Origin: Shewanella marina JCM 15074
GTDB lineage: Bacteria; Pseudomonadota; Gammaproteobacteria; Enterobacterales; Shewanellaceae
Direction: 5' to 3'
NCBI RefSeq assembly: GCF_000614975.1
Contig: NZ_BALM01000002.1
Coordinates: forward strand, 62,001 to 126,000
Length of the DNA: 64,000 nucleotides
In this document: piece by piece, positions 37,563 to 46,651 of the stretch
Layout: the number at the start of each line of letters is the position of its first letter
How positions within the stretch are numbered: the first letter of the stretch is position 1
Translations under genes and position numbers: made by a program
Notes under the pieces: model-generated
Databases searched by the model: none
What the model saw: the letters and a program-made list of their open reading frames with translations, nothing else
Told to the model about the DNA's origin: nothing

Positions 37563-38621
37563 GTGCAAATCTTAGATGCTCAATTAATAGATAGCTACTA
37601 CCAAGCATTACTGCAACGAGATCCACAATATGTTGGCAGTTTTTTTGTTGGGGTTAAAACGACAGGGATTTTTTGTATTGCTACTTGCCGTGCTCGTAAA
37701 CCTATGCCGCAAAATGTGGTGTTTTACTCGCAATTTAAAGATGCATTAGACGCAGGCTTTAGGCCATGTAAGGTGTGCCGGCCTACAGAAAATGCTGCGA
37801 GTGCACCGCACTATATCGAACAAGCTATTGCACTTGTTCGCGCATCGCCTAAACAAAAGGTGACAGATGCTCAGTTACGACAGCAAGGTTTACAACCTGA
37901 GCAAATTAGACGTTGGTTTAAACATCATTATCAAATGACATTTCAAACTTTTGCGCGTATGTATCGTATCAATATTGCTTATCAAGAGTTACAACAGCAT
38001 CAAACTGCAACCAATGCTGCTTTTGACGCAGGGTATGATTCGTTAAGCGGATTTAACTACACTTTTAAAAAGTTAATAGGACAAAGTCCCAGTATGAGTA
38101 AACAACAAGATATTATTTATATGAGTCGGTTAACCACGCCGATTGGCCCCATGTATATTTGTGCCACAGAACAAGGCGTATGTTTACTGGAATTTGTTGA
38201 TAGACGGATGCTAGAAACTGAATTTAGCGATTTACAAAAAAGATTAAAGGCCCGCATTATCACTGGGGAGAATGCGCATATTATTCAGGCAAAGCAACAG
38301 TTAGCGCAGTATTTTGCTGGCGATAGAATAGCCTTTGATGTGCCACTTCATACACCGGGAACCGAGTTTCAAAACAAAGTGTGGCAAATATTGCAAACCA
38401 TTGGTTATGGCGATACCCGTAGTTATTTACAGCAAGCAGAAGCCATCGGTAACCCTAAGGCCGTGCGTGCGGTTGCTTCTGCGAATGGCCATAATCGAAT
38501 TGCGATTATTATTCCATGTCATCGGGTGATCGGTAAGGATGGTAAGTTGGTGGGCTATGCTGGTGGACTGGCTCGCAAGAAGTGGTTACTTGAACATGAA
38601 TTAAATAACGCAACAGCTTGA
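37563..38621 (+). CDS. ada: Bifunctional DNA repair methyltransferase and regulator Ada
   Basis: Ada removes methyl groups from DNA phosphotriesters and O6-methylguanine and, once methylated, activates the adaptive response. The 352 residues contain all three parts. The N-terminal zinc domain has C38, C42, C69 and C72 (FCIATC and CKVC), of which C38 is the methyl acceptor. An AraC-type HTH lies at about 85-180 (EQIRRWFKHHYQMTFQTFARM). The C-terminal MGMT domain has the active site PCHR, with C319. The GTG at 37563 follows GGAG at a good distance. Length agrees with E. coli Ada (354). It is monocistronic and convergent with a DUF3016 gene. Confidence 0.95.
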   Translation: MQILDAQLIDSYYQALLQRDPQYVGSFFVGVKTTGIFCIATCRARKPMPQNVVFYSQFKDALDAGFRPCKVCRPTENAASAPHYIEQAIALVRASPKQKVTDAQLRQQGLQPEQIRRWFKHHYQMTFQTFARMYRINIAYQELQQHQTATNAAFDAGYDSLSGFNYTFKKLIGQSPSMSKQQDIIYMSRLTTPIGPMYICATEQGVCLLEFVDRRMLETEFSDLQKRLKARIITGENAHIIQAKQQLAQYFAGDRIAFDVPLHTPGTEFQNKVWQILQTIGYGDTRSYLQQAEAIGNPKAVRAVASANGHNRIAIIIPCHRVIGKDGKLVGYAGGLARKKWLLEHELNNATA

Positions 38622-38650
38622 TAGAATCAAACTGATGCATATTTATCTGG

Positions 38651-39190
38651 TTACTTGAGTGCAGGTTTGATGGTTTGTTTAAACCACTTAGTTAGCAGAT
38701 CGCGCTCATAGGGGAATGGCTGATTAGTAATAGGCTGAATACCAAATAAGAAGCTCATATTATTTAGCTTTTCTGTACCAGATTTAATTACTTTACCATT
38801 TTGACGTAACACATATTCAAAACTGATCTTTGGCGGGTAGAGGTCACTCACAATACGGACATCATCAACAGCACCACCAAAGGTGGGTTGCACATCACCC
38901 GCTAAGTCGACATTAGTCACCAATAGATCCAGTTGTTGATCATTGGCTAATGATTTATTAGCCATTTGACCTAATTCGTCTGTTAGTTCTGAAAATAGGT
39001 ACTTTTCGAATTTAGATTGTAATCCTACCGTTGCTTCAATATCACTGTATTTAGCGGGGGTTTGCCAAACAATTGCAACATTACCATCATAGGTCAGAAA
39101 ATTTTGTGGAACCGTCGTTTTTTCTGTCTGGGCACAGCTAGTCAGCGCAAGTGTGCTGACTACCCCGAGTGTTATCAGTGCATATCTCAT
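38651..39190 (-). CDS. DUF3016 family lipoprotein
   Basis: The 179-residue product has signal MRYALITLGVVSTLALTSC with lipobox cysteine at residue 19. The mature domain carries NVAIVWQTPAKYSDIEATVG and LVTNVDLAGDVQPTFGGAVDDVRIVSDLYPPKISFEYVLRQ, the pattern of DUF3016 proteins found in Shewanella and relatives. No biochemical function is known. It is convergent with ada, separated by 29 bases without a visible terminator. Confidence 0.75.
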   Translation of the reverse strand: MRYALITLGVVSTLALTSCAQTEKTTVPQNFLTYDGNVAIVWQTPAKYSDIEATVGLQSKFEKYLFSELTDELGQMANKSLANDQQLDLLVTNVDLAGDVQPTFGGAVDDVRIVSDLYPPKISFEYVLRQNGKVIKSGTEKLNNMSFLFGIQPITNQPFPYERDLLTKWFKQTIKPALK

Positions 39191-39723
39191 ATTAACTCCA
39201 GTCGTGTTATCGCTACGTCTAGTTATAGCTTATCTCATCTAAAATTCAAATTGGTCTATTGGCTTACATTAGCTTTATATTAACTCATGCTACATTATTA
39301 ATAATTTAAATTAAGTGTGGTGATGTAATATATATTTTCATTATAATGTTAATTAGTAATATAAAGTATTCAATTTAATGCCAAATATGCTGTACATGGT
39401 TTTTCTATAGTGACAATATATAGTTGAGCTTTTGCGTGTTTTATATATTGCATTAACTGTTTAATGCAATATTGCATTTAATAATTCCATAAACAAGGCT
39501 AATAAAGGCCTGCAAGGTGCATGAAACTAAGTTAATTAAGCTAATTAAAATATTGTTTCATGAATTTTTAAAAATAGAAAATGTGATTTTATTCTACGAA
39601 TCAGTAAATATATCATTGTGATTGTAAATAAATATATTTTATTTGAGTGCGTTTGATTACCATAATGGTGAAGGTTAAAAATAATTCATCTTATTTAATG
39701 GTTTGTTAAGAAGGAACTCAATC
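39191..39723. other. Long AT-rich region upstream of the Tad pilus operon
   Basis: About 530 bases without a believable gene. They contain the 10-bp inverted repeat at 39447-39470 (listed separately) followed by a third partial copy of its arm at 39471-39480. The flp promoter must lie here or just before 39724. Confidence 0.5.
39447..39470. promoter_or_regulatory. Inverted repeat upstream of flp
   Basis: ATTGCATTAA (39447-39456) and TTAATGCAAT (39461-39470) form a perfect 10-bp inverted repeat with a four-base loop, and ATTGCATTTA follows directly as a third partial arm. It lies about 255 bases before the flp start and is a candidate operator of the Tad operon. No consensus known to me fits. 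Confidence 0.4.
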
Positions 39724-39954
39724 ATGATCAAATTATATTCTCAAGCGATGGCTTTTCTAGCCACCTACAAAAATGACGAGCGCGGTGTAACGGCAATCGA
39801 ATACGGTTTAATTGCAGTGGCAATGGCGGCGATGTTGTCTGCTGTTTTCGTATATACAGGCACAGACACCGGTGTATCATTGGTAGATCGTTTAGCAGGA
39901 TTATTTTCAAATATTGCTACTGATCTTGCAGGTGCAAAGCCTAACGATGACTAG
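39724..39954 (+). CDS. flp: Flp-type pilin
   Basis: Flp is the major subunit of Tad pili. The 76-residue prepilin has a 21-residue leader ending ...DERG, then the cleavage site followed by VTAIEYGLIAVAMAAMLSAVFVY; the glutamate at mature position 5 and the adjacent tyrosine are diagnostic of Flp pilins. ATG 39724 follows AAGGAA by eight bases; an in-frame upstream start (39703) would give an abnormal leader. The mature pilin would have 55 residues. It is the first gene of the Tad operon, followed at 11 bases by its peptidase gene. Confidence 0.95.
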   Translation: MIKLYSQAMAFLATYKNDERGVTAIEYGLIAVAMAAMLSAVFVYTGTDTGVSLVDRLAGLFSNIATDLAGAKPNDD

Positions 39955-39965
39955 TGATTAAATAA

Positions 39966-40409
39966 ATGTTAGGGCTAATTTTATTATTTATATTAACCCT
40001 AACTATAAGCTATTGGGACACTCGTTATCGACGAATTCCCAATCGATTAGTAGCGATGGTGTTACTCACATCGCTATTAATCAGCATTAACCAATATGGA
40101 GCTGGTCAGTTATTACAGGGATTGTGTAGCAGTTTAATGGTACTGGGTGTCAGTTTGCTGTTGTTTAAGTTTAATATTATGGCAGCCGGTGATGGCAAAT
40201 TAGCAAGCGCATTAGCTATTACCTTAGTACCGTCACAATTACTCCTTCCTTTATTTCTTACCGCTATGATTGGTGGTGTATTAGCCATTATCTATCTTGT
40301 TAAAGATTATGTGATAAACCGAAACAGAAAAAGGCAACATCGAGGTTTACCTTATGGCGTTGCCATCTCATTTGGTTTTTATATACCGATTTTAGCTGCT
40401 TATTACTAA
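39966..40409 (+). CDS. tadV: Prepilin peptidase TadV/CpaA (A24 family)
   Basis: TadV cleaves the leader of Flp and the TadE/TadF pseudopilins at the inner membrane. The 147-residue membrane protein contains the two catalytic aspartates expected of the family: D18 in YWDTRYRRIPN and the aspartate of the GxGD-type motif MAAGDGK near 79. Length fits the short TadV form, which lacks the N-terminal methylase domain of PilD. It follows flp by 11 bases and precedes rcpC by 111 bases. Confidence 0.93.
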   Translation: MLGLILLFILTLTISYWDTRYRRIPNRLVAMVLLTSLLISINQYGAGQLLQGLCSSLMVLGVSLLLFKFNIMAAGDGKLASALAITLVPSQLLLPLFLTAMIGGVLAIIYLVKDYVINRNRKRQHRGLPYGVAISFGFYIPILAAYY

Positions 40410-40520
40410 TGAGTCATATTGCGGACACTTAATATTATCCGTTTTAATATTGCTGCGTTCAATATGAGTCTTAGTCATTAAGTGCTTATTTAGTTAATTA
40501 CGCTATAAGTAGAATTAATC

Positions 40521-41378
40521 ATGAATCCTAAAGTTATTTTTATTATTGCGTTTGTCGCGGTATTAATAGGCATCTATGGTATTGCGGATACATTACTGTC
40601 CAGTAATACGCCAACACCTCAGCTGCAAACACCAGTGCAGTCCAGCCCGATATTAGCTAAAAAGCAACAATCCTTTACTGTATGGCGGGCCAAACAAGAT
40701 TTACGCCGTGGTGAACCCATTAGTTTGGATAAACTAAGCCGAGAGTTAGTTGAGGCTGAGCAGGCATTTTCACTTGGCGTCAAGCGTGATGTGAAATTGG
40801 ATTTCGACCCGACAGTATTGCTCACCAGCGATATTAAAACCGGTGAGCTGGTCTTTAGCGAGCACCAAATCAGTCCAAGTGATGCCAGTTACGTTAAGTT
40901 TTTAACTCGGCCAGAGCGCGTACTTTACCCGCTAACTATTGCCACTAAAAACCTGATTAATAATTATATTCAGCCCGGCGATCGAATTGACATTATGGCG
41001 GTGACGTCACCCAAGCAAAGCTTAGCTAATCCAGGTAAAGCCATTACTCAGTTTAAAGGGGTAAAAGCTTCGTTGTTAATGCAGCATATTCGGGTGGTGT
41101 CTATTGATGCTTCAACGATAGGTCAATTAACTAAAACAGAAACTAAGGCTAAGCAAGCCAAAGAAAATAATCATGAAACTACGATTGTGATTGAAATCAA
41201 ACCTGATGATATTGCCAAACTGTCATTGGCTCAGCGTACGATTTATTTAGAGATCTACCCTAGTCAAGCTTATGGTCGTCGGCCCGCGGTTAAAATGAGC
41301 GATATTATTGAAAACTACTCAGGTATTGTTGAACTACGCGGTGCCAAACAAGCCAGTTATAACGAGGTACTGTTCTAA
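40521..41378 (+). CDS. rcpC: Tad pilus assembly protein RcpC/CpaB
   Basis: The 285-residue protein has one N-terminal membrane helix (about 5-23) and a periplasmic part containing a SAF-like domain (FTVWRAKQDLRRGEPISLDKL, TSDIKTGELVFSE) followed by a RcpC-type beta domain with NNYIQPGDRIDIMAV and TIVIEIKPDDIAKLSLAQR. It is thought to assist the secretin channel in the periplasm. The stop overlaps the rcpA start by one base (TAATG), which suggests coupled translation. Confidence 0.93.
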   Translation: MNPKVIFIIAFVAVLIGIYGIADTLLSSNTPTPQLQTPVQSSPILAKKQQSFTVWRAKQDLRRGEPISLDKLSRELVEAEQAFSLGVKRDVKLDFDPTVLLTSDIKTGELVFSEHQISPSDASYVKFLTRPERVLYPLTIATKNLINNYIQPGDRIDIMAVTSPKQSLANPGKAITQFKGVKASLLMQHIRVVSIDASTIGQLTKTETKAKQAKENNHETTIVIEIKPDDIAKLSLAQRTIYLEIYPSQAYGRRPAVKMSDIIENYSGIVELRGAKQASYNEVLF

Positions 41379-42742
41379 TGAATATCCTGAATCGTAAATT
41401 AAGTTGCGGCTTTTATGGTTTATTGGTGATGTTCATCATGAGCCTGACGACTGCGCATGCCACTGATGGTGAACGTTTTGTTACGTTAAATGATGCTATT
41501 ACCTTAGAGTTTAATGATGAAATAGGCACCATTTTTATCAGTAATCCCAGTATTGCTGATTATAAAGTGGTGACGGATAACAAATTGGTGTTATTTGCCA
41601 ATGCTATTGGGCAAGCCAAAGTGATTGTTTATAACAAGGATCACCATGTGTTATTAAGCCAACAGGTTTATGTGGATCTTAATTTGTCGCAAGTGAGACG
41701 CCAATTAAAGTTGCATTATCCTCAATTAAATATTGAGTTAACTGCGGTAGGTGAACAGGTGGCGGTTAATGGCATGGTGCATACCGAAAAGCAGCGTGAT
41801 GATATTTACCGTATGGTGGCAACGCTATTACAGCGTGAGCCGGTTGAGCGTTTTGAAGAAACTTCAGAACATACGTTTGAAACCGAAGGGTTTGAACAAG
41901 CAAGCTGGGCAACCTTTAGTAATAACTATACTTGGGAAGGCATTGTTGAAGGCTTGACACTACATAAAATTCAGCAGGTTAACGTTAAAATATCGGTGGC
42001 ACAAGTGAGCCAAGAGTTTAATGAAACGATTGGCATGGACTGGTCTGCGGGCAACAGTGTCGGTGAGTTTTCCTTTTTAGAGTTTAAAGCCAAAGATATT
42101 ACTACCGTGATTAGTGCGATTGGTAAAGATAATATCGCGCAGGTATTAGCTGAACCTAATTTAACCGTGATGTCAGGTGAGTCAGCCAGTTTTTTAGTGG
42201 GCGGTGAAGTACCAGTGGTGACCACCAGTGATAATAATACCAACATCAGTTTTAAAGAGTTTGGTATTAAGTTAGAGCTATCGGCCAAAGTGCTTGAAAA
42301 CGATAAAATTCAGCTGCAATTGGCACCTGAAGTTAGTAGCGTTGAAAAATACATTAAAGCTGCGGGTATTGAAGTGCCGCAGTTAACGTCACGCCGCGCG
42401 ATGACCACTATTCAGCTAAGAGATGGTGACAGCTTTATGTTGGGTGGCTTGATGAACAGTGAAGATATGGAGCAAATTAGTAAGATCCCACTGCTTGGGG
42501 ATATTCCCTATTTTGGTGCGGCATTTAGAAAGTCGACCACCATTCGTAACAAATCTGAGCTGATTATTGTAGCGACTGTGAATCTGATTAAACCGATTAA
42601 ACCCACTGAAGTGCGATTACCGCAAATTCATAAAACGACCACCTTAGAGCGACTGTTTCATATTACGCCAAAACATGGTGCTTATAAGACGGATGACCCG
42701 ATGGTGATTGAGTTTATTAACAATGGGGGATTCATCCAATGA
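41378..42742 (+). CDS. rcpA: Tad pilus secretin RcpA/CpaC
   Basis: RcpA forms the outer-membrane pore for Flp pili. The 454-residue precursor has a signal peptide (about 1-28, ending TAHATD) and an N-terminal pilus-secretin domain (ITLEFNDEIGTIFISNPSIADYKV). A BON-like domain follows (LNIELTAVGEQVAVNGMVHT), then the C-terminal secretin core with VLAEPNLTVMSGESASFLVGGEVPV, FKEFGIKLELSAKVLENDKIQLQLAPEVSS and DGDSFMLGGLMNSEDMEQISKIPLLGDIPYFGAAF. It overlaps rcpC and the following lipoprotein gene (ATGA), so the operon is tightly coupled. Confidence 0.95.
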   Translation: MNILNRKLSCGFYGLLVMFIMSLTTAHATDGERFVTLNDAITLEFNDEIGTIFISNPSIADYKVVTDNKLVLFANAIGQAKVIVYNKDHHVLLSQQVYVDLNLSQVRRQLKLHYPQLNIELTAVGEQVAVNGMVHTEKQRDDIYRMVATLLQREPVERFEETSEHTFETEGFEQASWATFSNNYTWEGIVEGLTLHKIQQVNVKISVAQVSQEFNETIGMDWSAGNSVGEFSFLEFKAKDITTVISAIGKDNIAQVLAEPNLTVMSGESASFLVGGEVPVVTTSDNNTNISFKEFGIKLELSAKVLENDKIQLQLAPEVSSVEKYIKAAGIEVPQLTSRRAMTTIQLRDGDSFMLGGLMNSEDMEQISKIPLLGDIPYFGAAFRKSTTIRNKSELIIVATVNLIKPIKPTEVRLPQIHKTTTLERLFHITPKHGAYKTDDPMVIEFINNGGFIQ

Positions 42743-43215
42743 TCCGTCACCTAATTATCATATTGGCTTGTTTGACTGTGGCGGCTTGCGCTGACTCTAA
42801 AATGAGCCATCGTGGTGTTGAAGCCTTTGTTTACCAAGAGCAGCATCAGTTTGTGATTGAGCAAAAAAAGCATAATCCACAGCAATTACAGCAACAATTT
42901 AAGCGAGTGTTAGCGCAATTTAATCACGATATGGCGGCGACTCAGTGGCAGCTATCTTACAAAAATAGCGCCGGCAAAAAAGCGGCGCAATTACTGCAGG
43001 CAACGCTGCAACAACAAGGCGTTGTTAGCCGTAAAGTACAGCTGCAACAGGTCACTCAACTCAATGCGTTATTAAGTATTAATGTTGATGTTTATAAACT
43101 GGTTACTGAAAAGTGTCCAGACTATCTATTTGACAGTCAGCCATTGCGTGTGGGCTGCGCCGTTGAGTCGATGCGATTAAAGCAAGTTAATAATCCAAAG
43201 AATCTAATTAAATAG
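42739..43215 (+). CDS. rcpB: RcpB/CpaD-like Tad pilus lipoprotein
   Basis: This 158-residue product has signal MIRHLIIILACLTVAAC with lipobox cysteine at residue 17, and a helical, glutamine-rich mature domain. It occupies the place of RcpB/CpaD between the secretin and tadZ genes. Sequence alone resembles that group weakly (the CAVESMRLKQ ending near the C-terminus recalls CpaD). It overlaps rcpA by four bases and is thought to support secretin assembly in the outer membrane. The symbol is given by position and topology. Confidence 0.7.
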   Translation: MIRHLIIILACLTVAACADSKMSHRGVEAFVYQEQHQFVIEQKKHNPQQLQQQFKRVLAQFNHDMAATQWQLSYKNSAGKKAAQLLQATLQQQGVVSRKVQLQQVTQLNALLSINVDVYKLVTEKCPDYLFDSQPLRVGCAVESMRLKQVNNPKNLIK

Positions 43216-43227
43216 GGCGTATTGATT

Positions 43228-44466
43228 ATGTTTGATCTCGCACAAGCAATTACTCAGCAGACTGATGAAAGCCGTAAAAATGAAGGGCCAAGTGGATGCT
43301 CGCTCTTTTATCAAACGGAGCAATGCCAACAACTGATATTGGAAGTATTCCGATTTGAGGGGTGGCAAACACCTAATAGTCTCAAAACTTATGGCAAAAA
43401 CCCTAAGGTAGCAGATACTGAGCTGCAGCAGATTATTGTGATTGAGATGAATCAATCCCATGATATTGTTGAAGATGTGAAGCAGTTTGCACATGAGTTG
43501 CCAAATCATAAAGGCATCGTCATTATCGGCCAAGAAGACACTATTAGCACCATGCGAGCCTTAAAAGATATGGGTTTTTACTATCTATTATGGCCATTAA
43601 ATAAAAGCGAACTGACTGACTTTTTAAAGCATGTACACAGCAATCAGCAACGCTTCTCTGGGGTACTTAAAAATAGAAAGGCCAAACGAGTTGCGGTGAT
43701 TGGTACTAAAGGTGGCGTTGGCGCGACATTAGTCGGGGTTGAGCTTGCTGCTTGTTTGGCGGATGGTGGTGCTGAAACCATTTTAGTGGATCATCAATAT
43801 CACTATAGCAGTGTTGATATTATGCTTGGTCATAAAAACTTGGTGAAACAAAATAGCATTAATTTAGCACAACATCTTTATGATATGGATGCGGTTAGCG
43901 CCAATGATTATCTAATAGATATAACTAAACATTTACGTTTATTAGCGGTTGAAGGAAAAGATTCTCAAGATACCTTATTAAGTTATAGTCGCAGTGTCAG
44001 TGCAATTTTGCTTTATAACGCTAATTTTATTATTGAAGACTTTTCTGCTGCGATCAGTACCAATGTCGATATCGAGCAACTGGTTGAACCCTTTGATATT
44101 TTAGTGTTAGTGCTTGAACCTACCGTAGCATCAGTGCGCGCAGCTAGACAGTTTATGGATCAAATTAAAAGTTATAATCTTGAACATCAGCAAGAAACCC
44201 GCATTTTATTATTTCTTAATTATCATCGCCCTAAAGAGGCATTCTCACTGACGCAAGCGGAAGTGGAAACTCACCTAGAGCAAAATATAGATGTCAGCCT
44301 TAATTTTGACAACCGCTGTTCATCATTATTACTGCAAGGGCAACGATTGCATAAAGTAAAGACCATTGCCTCGGCTGCATTTAATGATTTAGCGTTATTA
44401 GTGCATGGTAAAACATTAATGCAAGCCCCATCTGTGCTAAATAAGCTTAAGGGGTTATTTCGATGA
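43228..44466 (+). CDS. tadZ: Tad pilus localisation protein TadZ/CpaE
   Basis: TadZ is a ParA/MinD-type ATPase that places the Tad machine at the cell pole. The 412-residue protein has an N-terminal receiver-like domain (IVIEMNQSHDIVEDVKQFA, GFYYLLWPLNKSELTDFL) lacking the usual phosphoacceptor, and from about residue 155 the ATPase domain with deviant Walker A GTKGGVGATL and ILVDHQYHYSSVDIMLG. I choose ATG 43228, which follows AGGG at ten bases; a TTG at 43222 is an alternative. It overlaps tadA by four bases. Confidence 0.9.
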   Translation: MFDLAQAITQQTDESRKNEGPSGCSLFYQTEQCQQLILEVFRFEGWQTPNSLKTYGKNPKVADTELQQIIVIEMNQSHDIVEDVKQFAHELPNHKGIVIIGQEDTISTMRALKDMGFYYLLWPLNKSELTDFLKHVHSNQQRFSGVLKNRKAKRVAVIGTKGGVGATLVGVELAACLADGGAETILVDHQYHYSSVDIMLGHKNLVKQNSINLAQHLYDMDAVSANDYLIDITKHLRLLAVEGKDSQDTLLSYSRSVSAILLYNANFIIEDFSAAISTNVDIEQLVEPFDILVLVLEPTVASVRAARQFMDQIKSYNLEHQQETRILLFLNYHRPKEAFSLTQAEVETHLEQNIDVSLNFDNRCSSLLLQGQRLHKVKTIASAAFNDLALLVHGKTLMQAPSVLNKLKGLFR

Positions 44467-45737
44467 TCAATAATAATAAAGAGCTGTATCTCTCATTTCG
44501 AAATAAGATTTTTGAAGTACTGGATGCGCCTGAAATTGTCAATATGAGCCGGGAGCAACTGGAGCAACAGTTGCACAGCGCCTTATCGGTATTAACCAAG
44601 AATTATCGCCATACCGTACCCACCATGGTGCGAAATACGTTAGTTAAAAACCTGGTCGATGAGTTAACGGGGCTAGGGCCTCTGCAACCCTTAATTGAAG
44701 ATGACACTATTACCGATATTATGGTCAACGGTTGTAGCCAAATCTATTATGAACGGTTGGGTAAAATTCACCGTTCAGAACTGGTGTTTATTAACGAACA
44801 ACAACTCTTTGAAATTGCGCAGCGAATCGCTAGCCGCGTGGGGCGTCGAGTGGATGAATCGTCACCTATGGTGGATGCACGATTAGAAGATGGTAGCCGT
44901 GTCAATATTGTAATTAATCCGATTGCTATTGATGGTACCACTATCTCTATTCGTAAGTTTAGACAGCAAAAAATCAGTTTTGAAGATTTAGTTAAGTACG
45001 ACAGTTTATCGATGAGCATGGCGCGAGTATTGATGATTGCCGCCCGTTGCCGGTTAAATATTGTGATTGCTGGTGGCACGGGTTCAGGTAAAACCACCTT
45101 ACTGAATGCGCTATCAAATTATATTGGTCAAGATGAACGTATTATCACCATTGAAGATGCGGCTGAATTGCGATTACAACAACCGCATGTAGTGCGCTTA
45201 GAAACTCGACCTGAGAGCGTTGAAAGTACAGGAAAAGTGACCCAACGTGACTTAGTGATTAACTCACTGCGGATGCGGCCTGATCGCATTATTGTGGGTG
45301 AGTGTCGTGGTAGTGAAGCGTTTGAAATGTTGCAGGCGATGAATACGGGCCATGATGGCTCGATGACCACCTTGCATGCTAATAGCCCTCGCGATGCGAT
45401 TGCCCGTATTGAGTCGATGGTGATGATGGCAAATTTAAATCAGCCGTTATATGCCATTCGCCGCGGTATTGTCAGTGCGATTCATCTGATTGTACAGGTT
45501 AACCGCCAACGTGATGGTTCGCGTAAAATTGTGAGTATTGCTGAAGTAATGGGGTTAGAGGGTGACAACGTTGTTCTCGAAGAGTTGTTTAGATTTGTGA
45601 GTCGTGAGGGTAACCAGCAAGAAAAAGTGGTTGGAGAATTTACTTCACCGGGAATTATGCAGCGCTCTATTTTAATGAAGCGCGCTGCTTATTATGGCTT
45701 ACAGGATGAGTTAGCCGTCGCTTTTAGGGGAATATGA
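44463..45737 (+). CDS. tadA: Tad secretion ATPase TadA/CpaF
   Basis: TadA is the hexameric motor that powers Flp pilus assembly and retraction. The 424-residue protein has the VirB11-like N-terminal part (LTGLGPLQPLIEDDTITDIMVNG), Walker A IVIAGGTGSGKTTLLNAL, the Asp box and Walker B region RPDRIIVGECRGSEAFEMLQAMNTGHDGS with conserved TTLHANSPRDAIARIE. Length and motifs agree with the CpaF subfamily. It shares four-base overlaps with tadZ and tadB. Confidence 0.97.
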   Translation: MINNNKELYLSFRNKIFEVLDAPEIVNMSREQLEQQLHSALSVLTKNYRHTVPTMVRNTLVKNLVDELTGLGPLQPLIEDDTITDIMVNGCSQIYYERLGKIHRSELVFINEQQLFEIAQRIASRVGRRVDESSPMVDARLEDGSRVNIVINPIAIDGTTISIRKFRQQKISFEDLVKYDSLSMSMARVLMIAARCRLNIVIAGGTGSGKTTLLNALSNYIGQDERIITIEDAAELRLQQPHVVRLETRPESVESTGKVTQRDLVINSLRMRPDRIIVGECRGSEAFEMLQAMNTGHDGSMTTLHANSPRDAIARIESMVMMANLNQPLYAIRRGIVSAIHLIVQVNRQRDGSRKIVSIAEVMGLEGDNVVLEELFRFVSREGNQQEKVVGEFTSPGIMQRSILMKRAAYYGLQDELAVAFRGI

Positions 45738-46651
45738 TGAGCCTCTATATTTCGATTTCACTATTGCTGTTTGGCGTTGCGGCATTGTTGTATCGTTATA
45801 AGCAGCAAAATCTAAAAATGCATTTTTTGGCTAAACCAGAAAAGGTTGAAACCATTAATAATGCACAAGCCCTTAATATACGGTCGCTACACAAACTTGG
45901 CTGGCGGCAGCGGATTTTTCATGCATTAGCGCCTGGCTTGTCGATGTTAGGTGATCGGGCATTGCTTAAAATTGCGCTATTTATGGTGTCGCTATTTTCA
46001 ATTGCCGTTTATGTTAATAATCAGTACCTAGGCTTTAATAGTTTGTGGTTACCCATTATTGCTACCGTTTTTGGCTGTTTATGGAGCTGGCTATGGTTGG
46101 TGAATAAACGCCGCAATGAATTTGAAAAAACCTTTCCTGATGCACTTAATATTATGATGAGTGCCGTTACGGCGGGTGAAAGTATTATGCAATCCATCAG
46201 TTACGTGGGGCGCAGCATGGACAATCCGGTTGGGCAATTGTTTAAAAAAATGGGTGAACACTTAAAATTAGGTGAGCCACCTGAACAAGTCTTTAATCGT
46301 GCCATTGAACAGTATCCCTATCCTGCATTTATTTTCTTTGTGGTGACTATTCGCGCCAATATGGCTCGAGGTGGTCAATTAAAGTCGGTGCTGGCACGAT
46401 TAATTCGAATATTGGTTGATAGTCGAACGTTAGAGAAAAAGAAAGAGTCTATGACCTCTGAGGCTCGTATGTCGGCCAAAATTGTGGCGGCGTTACCGTT
46501 AATTTTTATGATCATTATCAGCTATATCAGCCCTGGTAATATTGAGTTTGTGCTGCATGATCCCGATGGCCGTTATCTGCTTTATTACGTCATCGGCAGT
46601 GAGTTATTTGGCTTATCGATTATTGCGTTTCTGATGCGAGGTGTTCGCTAA
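45734..46651 (+). CDS. tadB: Tad pilus inner-membrane platform protein TadB
   Basis: The 305-residue GspF-like protein has hydrophobic segments at the N-terminus (about 3-18), in the middle (80-125) and near the end (245-300). Its cytoplasmic domain carries FEKTFPDALNIMMSAVTAGESIMQSISYVGRSM and ARMSAKIVAALPLIFMIIISYISPG, standard for TadB. It pairs with TadC to form the platform under the motor ATPase. It overlaps tadA by four bases and tadC by one. Confidence 0.94.
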   Translation: MMSLYISISLLLFGVAALLYRYKQQNLKMHFLAKPEKVETINNAQALNIRSLHKLGWRQRIFHALAPGLSMLGDRALLKIALFMVSLFSIAVYVNNQYLGFNSLWLPIIATVFGCLWSWLWLVNKRRNEFEKTFPDALNIMMSAVTAGESIMQSISYVGRSMDNPVGQLFKKMGEHLKLGEPPEQVFNRAIEQYPYPAFIFFVVTIRANMARGGQLKSVLARLIRILVDSRTLEKKKESMTSEARMSAKIVAALPLIFMIIISYISPGNIEFVLHDPDGRYLLYYVIGSELFGLSIIAFLMRGVR

